17,664 nucleotides of DNA, from contig JAGGXO010000122.1 of the NCBI GenBank assembly GCA_021163015.1, forward strand, positions 1 to 17,664, in the 5' to 3' direction. The translations under genes and the position numbers were made by a program. Origin of the DNA: Candidatus Bipolaricaulota bacterium. GTDB lineage: Bacteria; Bipolaricaulota; Bipolaricaulia; UBA7950; UBA9294. Of this stretch, positions 13,014 through 17,664 are shown one piece after another (position 1 is the first letter of the stretch; every line of letters begins with the position of its first letter). Under the pieces are notes generated by a model. The model was not told the origin of the DNA. It worked only from the letters and a program-made list of their open reading frames with translations, and did no database searches.

Positions 13014-14225
13014 TCACAATCCAAGATACGCTGACTGGTCGGGTGTGAGGGAATCGATTCCTATCCCAAGGCTGGCAAGCTTCATCTCTGCTACCCGTTG
13101 ATCAATCCTGCCAGGCACACCGTAGACGGCCGGAGAGAGTGGGTCAGTTTCCACGATGTGCTGCAAGGTCAACGCCTGCAAGGCAAAGGAGATATCCATG
13201 ATCTCCACCGGGTGTCCATCGCCAAGGACAAGATTGACCAGCCTACCATCCCCAAGCAAGTATACCTTGCGACCGTCCTCAAACGTGAATTGCCTGATCC
13301 CATCGCGCACTTCTTCCTGCCTGACGGCAAGGACAGTAAGGGCTCTCTTATCGATCTCCACATCGAAGTGGCCGGCATTCGCCATGACCAGGCCATCCTT
13401 AGCGCGACTAAGTGCTCCTTCGGTAACGACGTCGGAGCATCCAGTGGCAGCTATGAGAAAGTCTGCTCTCTCGATCATCTCTTCCATGTTTCCGACCCAG
13501 AAGCCGTCCATGACGGCCTCCACCGCGCGCACGGGATCGACCTCACAGACGAGAACTCGCGCTCCCAACCCGCTGGCACGCATGGCGATTCCCCGTCCGC
13601 ACCAACCATATCCAGCCACAAGCACGTTCTTTCCGGCAACGAGCAGATTCGTGGAGCGCATGATTCCATCCCATACCGATTGTCCAGTACCATAGCGATT
13701 ATCAAACAAGTACTTCATCTTAGCATCGTTCACGGCATACATCGGAAAGCGTAGTTTCCCTTCACGCTCAAGGATGCGCAGGCGATGTACGCCGGTTGTC
13801 GTCTCCTCGCACCCGCCGCGAATCTGCAGACTTACATAGCTATGCAGCAACTTGACCAGGTCTCCACCATCATCGAGGATGAGATCCGGCTCTGTGGCAA
13901 GGACGCTTCGCAGATCGTCGAAGTACTCCGCCTCGCTCGCCCCGTGCTTGGCGTGCACCGCGATTCCCTCAGAGGCGAGCGCGGAAGCAACGTCATCCTG
14001 TGTGGAAAGAGGATTGCTCCCGGTAACAGCAACCTGTGCTCCGCCCGCTCTCAGCAGGAGCGCCAGGCAGGCTGTCTTTGCCTCCAAGTGAATACTCATC
14101 CCGATGCGGTGCCCGGAAAGCGGCTTGTCCTCATCAAACTTGCCCCGCAGACGCGCAAGAAGAGGCATGTGGGTCGCTGCCCACTCGATCTTCTTCTTCC
14201 CCCGTTCAATCAGTCCTGTCTCCAT
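13014..14225 (-). CDS. ahcY: S-adenosyl-L-homocysteine hydrolase (Thermotoga/archaeal type)
   Basis: A 403-residue cytoplasmic NAD-dependent enzyme that splits S-adenosylhomocysteine, the product of methyltransferases, into homocysteine and adenosine. Diagnostic blocks are GMSIHLEAKTA (42-52), TGSNPLSTQDD (68-78), DDGGD (118-122), EETTTG (140-145), NDAKMKYLFDNRYG (166-179) and the Rossmann motif GYGWCGRG (205-212). The C-terminus ends AYLGL and lacks the KPDHYRY-type tail of eukaryotic and most proteobacterial enzymes, as in the Thermotoga/archaeal clade, which is also about 400 residues long. The ATG at 14225 follows a GGAGGGAGG ribosome site; an open frame of 17 codons upstream has none. 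It lies 58 nt after the DMT permease gene. Confidence 0.95.
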   Translation of the reverse strand: METGLIERGKKKIEWAATHMPLLARLRGKFDEDKPLSGHRIGMSIHLEAKTACLALLLRAGGAQVAVTGSNPLSTQDDVASALASEGIAVHAKHGASEAEYFDDLRSVLATEPDLILDDGGDLVKLLHSYVSLQIRGGCEETTTGVHRLRILEREGKLRFPMYAVNDAKMKYLFDNRYGTGQSVWDGIMRSTNLLVAGKNVLVAGYGWCGRGIAMRASGLGARVLVCEVDPVRAVEAVMDGFWVGNMEEMIERADFLIAATGCSDVVTEGALSRAKDGLVMANAGHFDVEIDKRALTVLAVRQEEVRDGIRQFTFEDGRKVYLLGDGRLVNLVLGDGHPVEIMDISFALQALTLQHIVETDPLSPAVYGVPGRIDQRVAEMKLASLGIGIDSLTPDQSAYLGL

Positions 14226-14283
14226 CGTCTCATCCTCCCTCCAAGTCCCGCTAGTATGCTGGAGCGCTACAGCCACCGCAACT

Positions 14284-15165
14284 CTAGTCCGCTATCACTG
14301 CCTTATTTCCGGTGCGCATCCCAAGATAGATCCCAATGAGGATTATCGCTCCACCAACTGTCTTGGTCAGAGTGAGTGCTTCACCAAAAAAAGCGTAGGC
14401 AAGGATGGTGGCGCCAATCGGCTCACCAAGGGTTACGATCGATACGACAGATGCCTGCAGGTACTCGAGAGCCCAGTTGAGCGATGTATGACCGATCAGT
14501 TGCGGTCCCACGCCAAGGAGAATCAGCCACACATAGTCCTGCACAGAGAAGCCGACAAGCGGCTGGCTCGTCGCCAAGCAGATAATAAGCAGGATCACAG
14601 TGGCCGTTCCATATGTTGCCAACGCGTATCCGGAGAGGGGAACCTCCCGCCGCACCCGGCGACCGATCAACAAGTACCCCGCTGCCATGATCGCCCCACC
14701 GACGGCCAAGAGATCTCCCTGCAGAGCCATCCCTCCGAGGCGCATGTCCCCCCAACCCACCACTACTCCTCCTCCAACCGCAAGGGCAATCGCAATCTTC
14801 AAGAGCCTAGAGGGCGGCTCGTGGATGAACAGTCGTGCTCCCAGGCCAACAAAGATCGGACTCGTGCTCACTAGCACCACCGAACTTGCGACCGACGTGT
14901 AATCAAGCGATGCGATCCATAGGATGAAGTGAAGGGAAAGGAAGAACCCGCTCAGCGCGCTCAAGAGGAAATTTGGCTTGCTGATCGACTTGAGCGTCCC
15001 TCTTCCTAGGCTGATCGGCAGAAGAATGGCAGAAGCCACACCCAACCGCCACGCAGAGATTGCGAAAACAGACGCCCCGCTCACCATACGGATGATGATC
15101 GCACCAAACGAAATGACTATGATTCCGAGTGTGAGCGTGGATGGGAGCAGTATCTCGCGATTCAT
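14284..15165 (-). CDS. EamA/DMT superfamily membrane transporter
   Basis: A 293-residue inner membrane protein made of two tandem EamA halves, each with about five hydrophobic segments (roughly 8-140 and 150-285). The first half contains SAWRLGVASAIL and the SVVLVSTSPIFVGL helix; the second repeats the pattern as SVVSIVTLGEPIGATILAYAFFGE, the typical EamA block with EP and GE. DMT members mostly export amino acids or other small metabolites; the substrate cannot be deduced. The ATG at 15165 lies 15 nt after the patatin gene stop. Its ribosome site is weak (AAGG about 13 nt upstream), so coupling to the previous gene is possible. Confidence 0.9.
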   Translation of the reverse strand: MNREILLPSTLTLGIIVISFGAIIIRMVSGASVFAISAWRLGVASAILLPISLGRGTLKSISKPNFLLSALSGFFLSLHFILWIASLDYTSVASSVVLVSTSPIFVGLGARLFIHEPPSRLLKIAIALAVGGGVVVGWGDMRLGGMALQGDLLAVGGAIMAAGYLLIGRRVRREVPLSGYALATYGTATVILLIICLATSQPLVGFSVQDYVWLILLGVGPQLIGHTSLNWALEYLQASVVSIVTLGEPIGATILAYAFFGEALTLTKTVGGAIILIGIYLGMRTGNKAVIAD

Positions 15166-15180
15166 CGCAGACCGCGTGCC

Positions 15181-16065
15181 TTACCGATCGACGAGCGCAA
15201 GTATCTCTGGCAGAGCACGCCGCGCTGCCTCTTCACCCGCTTCAATTCCATGCTTCACGTCACTGTAACTGGGGGGATCAGGAGAAAACTCCGGCTGAAT
15301 AAGAACGTCTGGCGGATGGAGCTGTAACATGAGATTACTGACGCGCTTCTGAAAGACTGTCGACATCTGAAACAATACCGTAAAGACGTTCGGGTAAAAC
15401 TTGCGTCGCTGTTCATCACTCAAAGAAAGCCTCTCCATCCCCTTGGTGATTCCCAGGATACGGTCACGGTAATCGGGTACGGGGATACCTGAAAGCTGTA
15501 CTTCATCCGGACGTACAAGGACATCAACAGCGATGATCTTCGTCGCTCCAAGGCTTCGAGCGACGTCTATCGGAGCAGGGTTCGAAACGCCCCCATCGAT
15601 CAATAGGTGCCCATCTATCCAGATGGGAACGAACAAGCCAGGGACGGATACACTCGCCCTTATCGCTGTGGCAAGAGGGCCTTTTGTGATCGGAAACGGA
15701 AGACCACTTTCCAAGTCAGTCGCCAGTGCTGCATATGGGATTGGCAAGCTCTCGATGGTTCGGTCGCCGACAAGCAATCGGATAGTGCGCATAACCTCAC
15801 GCCCCGAGCTCCATCCGGCCCAGGGGACTGTCGGGAATAGTGTCTTAAACACCTTAGTAAAGTGCGTGGAGCGCCACTCCTGTTCGATCCTGTCAAGCCC
15901 CACGCCAGCAGCATAAGCGCCGCCAACCTCGGCTCCCATGCTCGTCCCTGCTATAACATCGGGTTCAATCCCGTTCTCCACCAGGACCTTGAGTACCCCC
16001 ACGTGAGCCGATCCACGTGCCCCTCCGCTTCCAAGAACTAGTCCGATCCGCTCTTTCTCTGGCAT
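15181..16065 (-). CDS. Patatin-like phospholipase (RssA family)
   Basis: A 294-residue patatin-type acyl hydrolase with a Ser-Asp dyad. The oxyanion loop is GSGGARG (12-18), the nucleophile elbow GTSMG (Ser42), and the Asp is in LLIDGG (Asp157). TDLESG (116-121) and the VPGLFVPIWIDG segment match the bacterial RssA/NTE subfamily. There is no signal peptide, so it probably acts in the cytoplasm or on the inner leaflet, releasing fatty acids from phospholipids or acyl esters. It is the first gene of the long minus-strand run. Upstream, TTGCCT, 17 bases and TGC-TAGGAT (an extended -10) could be a promoter, but it would leave a leader of only a few bases; I regard it as weak. AGGAT about 9-10 nt before the ATG is the likely ribosome site. 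Confidence 0.9.
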   Translation of the reverse strand: MPEKERIGLVLGSGGARGSAHVGVLKVLVENGIEPDVIAGTSMGAEVGGAYAAGVGLDRIEQEWRSTHFTKVFKTLFPTVPWAGWSSGREVMRTIRLLVGDRTIESLPIPYAALATDLESGLPFPITKGPLATAIRASVSVPGLFVPIWIDGHLLIDGGVSNPAPIDVARSLGATKIIAVDVLVRPDEVQLSGIPVPDYRDRILGITKGMERLSLSDEQRRKFYPNVFTVLFQMSTVFQKRVSNLMLQLHPPDVLIQPEFSPDPPSYSDVKHGIEAGEEAARRALPEILALVDR

Positions 16066-16133
16066 TCTGCTGATATCCTAGCATGCGACATGTCAATAGG
16101 CAACAGCCACCAGACATGCGCAAGGAAATAGCC

Positions 16134-16166
16134 AAGTAGCGCCACGGGAAGTCCGTGACGCTACTT
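16134..16166 (-). terminator. Probable intrinsic terminator of the ferredoxin gene
   Basis: Arms of 14 bases (16134-16147 and 16153-16166) surround a 5-base loop. Read as plus-strand RNA there is one C-A mismatch (16142/16158). Read as minus-strand RNA the same position is a G-U pair, so the stem is unbroken only in the minus direction, which points to the ferredoxin transcript. The T-run after it is poor (CTTGGCTATTTCC), so efficiency is uncertain. The rest of the 143-nt gap 16066-16208 shows no gene. Confidence 0.65.
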
Positions 16167-16208
16167 CACGCATCTTATCAAGCCAGCGCTGCTGACTCGA
16201 AGCCTCCA

Positions 16209-16391
16209 CTAAGCGCTGATCGCGCCCACAGGGCACTGATCGACTGCTTCCTGAATGCAGGCAGCATTGGTGTCGGCTCCTTCCTTCACCTGCGCTATCC
16301 CGTCCGCCCCCATCTCGAACACGTCGGGGCAGACCTGAGTGCACAGTGCGCAACCGATGCACAGATCCTTATCCACTGCTGGGTTAGCCAT
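16209..16391 (-). CDS. [4Fe-4S] ferredoxin, 60 residues, Thermotoga type
   Basis: A small cytoplasmic electron carrier. Cys11, Cys14 and Cys17 (CIGCALC) plus Cys53 (DQCPVGAIS) are placed to bind a single [4Fe-4S] cluster. Cys21 and Cys45 occupy the positions that form a disulfide in the Thermotoga maritima ferredoxin, which has the same length and spacing. The frame is open far upstream, but AGGAGG six bases before ATG 16391 and the protein length fix the start. It is monocistronic, with its own terminator (16134-16166) and a promoter containing a palindrome (16438-16453). Such ferredoxins serve oxidoreductases and hydrogenases of anaerobes; the partner is not visible here. Confidence 0.95.
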   Translation of the reverse strand: MANPAVDKDLCIGCALCTQVCPDVFEMGADGIAQVKEGADTNAACIQEAVDQCPVGAISA

Positions 16392-16428
16392 GTCATCCTC
16401 CTTAGTCGTTAGGTATTGCGACTGTGGA

Positions 16429-16457
16429 AATATACCACGTTGAGCGCTCAACGCAAA
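16429..16457 (-). promoter_or_regulatory. Candidate promoter of the ferredoxin gene
   Basis: On the minus strand TTTGCG (16457-16452), 17 bases, TATATT (16434-16429). The -10 box matches 5 of 6 and the -35 box only 3 of 6, so a weak or activated promoter is likely. The predicted start near 16421 gives a leader of about 30 nt to the ATG at 16391. The spacer is almost entirely occupied by a 16-bp palindrome. Confidence 0.5.
16438..16453. promoter_or_regulatory. 16-bp perfect palindrome, candidate operator
   Basis: CGTTGAGCGCTCAACG reads the same on both strands over all 16 bases. It lies between the divergent ferredoxin and TatT-like genes, inside the spacer and -35 edge of the candidate ferredoxin promoter, where a bound dimeric regulator would block RNA polymerase. 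No regulator gene is adjacent. The remainder of the 166-bp intergenic region has no clear consensus promoter for the plus-strand gene at 16558. Confidence 0.55.
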
Positions 16458-16557
16458 CTCTGACGATTTGCCGCCCATGGATGAGCCTTGAGATTTGTGT
16501 CCAAGGCCGATGATCAGGTAAAGTTCGCGATGTGCTACAGAGACAAGAGGGGGATCC

Positions 16558-17493
16558 ATGAGAAAAGTACTGTTGTTGTCGCTGTTCATTCTTGTCGCCA
16601 CCTTTTCCACCATGTCCATGACGATCGATGAGGCGCTTGAACTCTTTCCTGCAAGCTCGGATATCATGATCGAGTACAACACCGGTGGGCAAACACAACT
16701 GGAGGAAGCCATTGAAGCGTTCGAAGATGCTCTCGGTGTTACTCCATCGTTCGATGATACGGACGAAGACGCATATGTGGCTCTTTCGATCTCGCCCGAG
16801 AAGAAGGACTGGGTGAACAAACTCTCTCAGTGCTATTACACCCTGGGTGACGTATTCCTCCGCGATCAAGACGGAGCGGCAGCAAGGGTGTTTGACAAAG
16901 GGAGGCTGTGGGGACTGAAGAGTCTGCGCATGAGTCCGGAATTCGTCACCGAAGAGAAGAGGCATGGCTTCATCGCTGCTGTTGATCAAGAGGCCGATGT
17001 CGCCGCCCTCTACTGGACCTACGCCAACTGGGCGCGCAAGGATGAGTTCGATAAGCTCGGAGCCATTGCACGCAATGATCCGCCGAAGCTCCTTGCTCTT
17101 GCCGAGCGATCCCTGGTTGTGGATGAGACGTACATCGCCTATGGCCCCTATCGTTCACTTGCTGCCTTTTGGGGCGGACTCCCGCCGTTTCCCCTGCTGA
17201 AGTTCGGCCAAGATCTGCCACGAACGCTATCCTACATCTGCCCCGTGATAGATGAGCCAGGCTACTGCAGCGATTGCGCCGATTGTCCGATTGATCCGAA
17301 CTGCAATGCATATTTCGAGAACAGGCTTATCTTCGCCGAGTATTACCTGATGGAGAAGGGGCTGTGGGACGACGCGGCGCGTGTTCTAAAGAGCATCATC
17401 AACGACCCAATCGGGGATGAATACCCGCTCTACAACGCACTCGATCAACAACTGGCAAGACAGCTTCTTGACCAGGTGAACAAGCATCGGTAA
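16558..17493 (+). CDS. TRAP transporter TatT-family exported protein with Cys-rich insertion
   Basis: A 311-residue exported protein. Residues 1 to about 20 are a Sec signal peptide without a lipobox Cys. The body is helical and TPR-like. Its middle and end match the pattern of TatT (the T component associated with some TRAP transporters): AALYWTYANWARK, LLALAERSLVVDETYIAYGPYRSLAAFWGGLP, and a final ENRLIFAEYYLMEKGLWDDAARVLKSII-type repeat. Family assignment is from pattern memory and moderately sure. Unusual is a segment at 228-249 with five Cys (228, 237, 240, 243, 249; Cx8Cx2Cx2Cx5C) between two conserved blocks, suggesting disulfides or a metal site outside the cytoplasm. GGGGG four bases before ATG 16558 is the ribosome site. 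No TRAP permease gene is visible, although the next gene is cut by the window edge. Confidence 0.75.
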   Translation: MRKVLLLSLFILVATFSTMSMTIDEALELFPASSDIMIEYNTGGQTQLEEAIEAFEDALGVTPSFDDTDEDAYVALSISPEKKDWVNKLSQCYYTLGDVFLRDQDGAAARVFDKGRLWGLKSLRMSPEFVTEEKRHGFIAAVDQEADVAALYWTYANWARKDEFDKLGAIARNDPPKLLALAERSLVVDETYIAYGPYRSLAAFWGGLPPFPLLKFGQDLPRTLSYICPVIDEPGYCSDCADCPIDPNCNAYFENRLIFAEYYLMEKGLWDDAARVLKSIINDPIGDEYPLYNALDQQLARQLLDQVNKHR

Positions 17494-17571
17494 AGTGTGC
17501 GGATGTGGTACAAGAGATGAGGCACCTGCTTCATTGGCTATCGTAGCCTACGTTCTTGAAAGGAGGAGAAT

Positions 17572-17664
17572 ATGAAGAAGTTATTAGTTGTTGGCCTTTC
17601 TCTGTTTCTGCTCGCCAGCGTTGTGGCAATCGCGCAGGTAGAGCCGGTATCTATGGATCTGGAG
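17572..17664 (+). CDS. Exported protein, N-terminal 31 codons only
   Basis: The frame begins with ATG 17572 behind a strong AAAGGAGGAG site and runs off the right edge. The visible part is a classic Sec signal peptide: KK, a Leu/Val-rich core, and a likely cleavage after AIA, before QVEPVSMDLE. The mature part is too short to assign. It follows the TatT-like gene by 78 nt in the same direction, so both could belong to one operon; a TRAP solute-binding protein would be a natural neighbour, but nothing in the 31 residues shows that. In the gap a short hairpin (GGCTA TCG TAGCC, 17536-17548) has no T-run. Confidence 0.8.
   Translation, partial: MKKLLVVGLSLFLLASVVAIAQVEPVSMDLE

Noticed and set aside
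16392..16820. Long N-terminal extension of the ferredoxin frame (203 codons)
   Set aside because: It crosses the promoter and palindrome and is antisense to the TatT-like gene; the 60-residue protein matches known ferredoxins exactly in length.
17536..17548. Hairpin GGCTA TCG TAGCC after the TatT-like gene as a terminator
   Set aside because: The stem is 5 bp and is followed by TACGTTCTTG rather than a T-run; too weak to call.

Overview
This 17.7 kb window is a densely packed bacterial chromosome segment with moderate-to-high GC, short intergenic gaps and many 4-nt start/stop overlaps. No phage, insertion sequence, CRISPR or RNA gene is visible. The organism looks like a diderm, probably anaerobic bacterium from a deep or uncultured lineage. 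The support is an O-antigen-ligase-like protein, a TRAP-associated TatT-type exported protein, a 60-residue Thermotoga-type [4Fe-4S] ferredoxin and a Thermotoga/archaeal-type S-adenosylhomocysteine hydrolase. Bipolaricaulota/Acetothermia-like or a related phylum is my guess, and it is inference only.

Layout: (1) 1-1731, minus strand: heat-shock operon hrcA-grpE-dnaK (dnaK cut by the window edge), read from a consensus-like sigma-70 promoter whose start region carries a CIRCE operator bound by HrcA itself. (2) 1732-4833, plus strand: a divergent unit with a near-perfect promoter, a 22-codon leader peptide containing Trp-Tyr-Trp-Phe, a hairpin over its stop codon, a strong intrinsic terminator, then a three-gene ABC uptake system of the TrpX/TrpY/TrpZ type. 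This reads as a tryptophan (aromatic amino acid) transcription attenuator and is the most interesting element here. (3) 4830-16065, minus strand: a long colinear run (first to last: patatin-like hydrolase, DMT permease, ahcY, ctpA, gpsA, geranylgeranyl-reductase-like flavoprotein, O-antigen-ligase/TPR protein, secA) with gaps of 60 nt or less, converging on the ABC operon with overlapping stop codons. (4) 16134-16457, minus strand: a monocistronic ferredoxin with its own terminator, and a promoter containing a 16-bp perfect palindrome. (5) 16558-17664, plus strand: a TatT-like exported protein with an unusual Cys-rich segment, followed by the start of another exported protein.

The minus-strand run is mostly envelope biology: protein export (SecA), periplasmic proteolysis (CtpA), phospholipid precursor supply (GpsA), lipid turnover (patatin), isoprenoid reduction (GGR-like) and surface polymer assembly (ligase). 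AhcY and the DMT permease are metabolic passengers. The clearest regulatory logic is in the 430-bp divergent region 1703-2132, which holds HrcA/CIRCE control in one direction and Trp-codon attenuation in the other.
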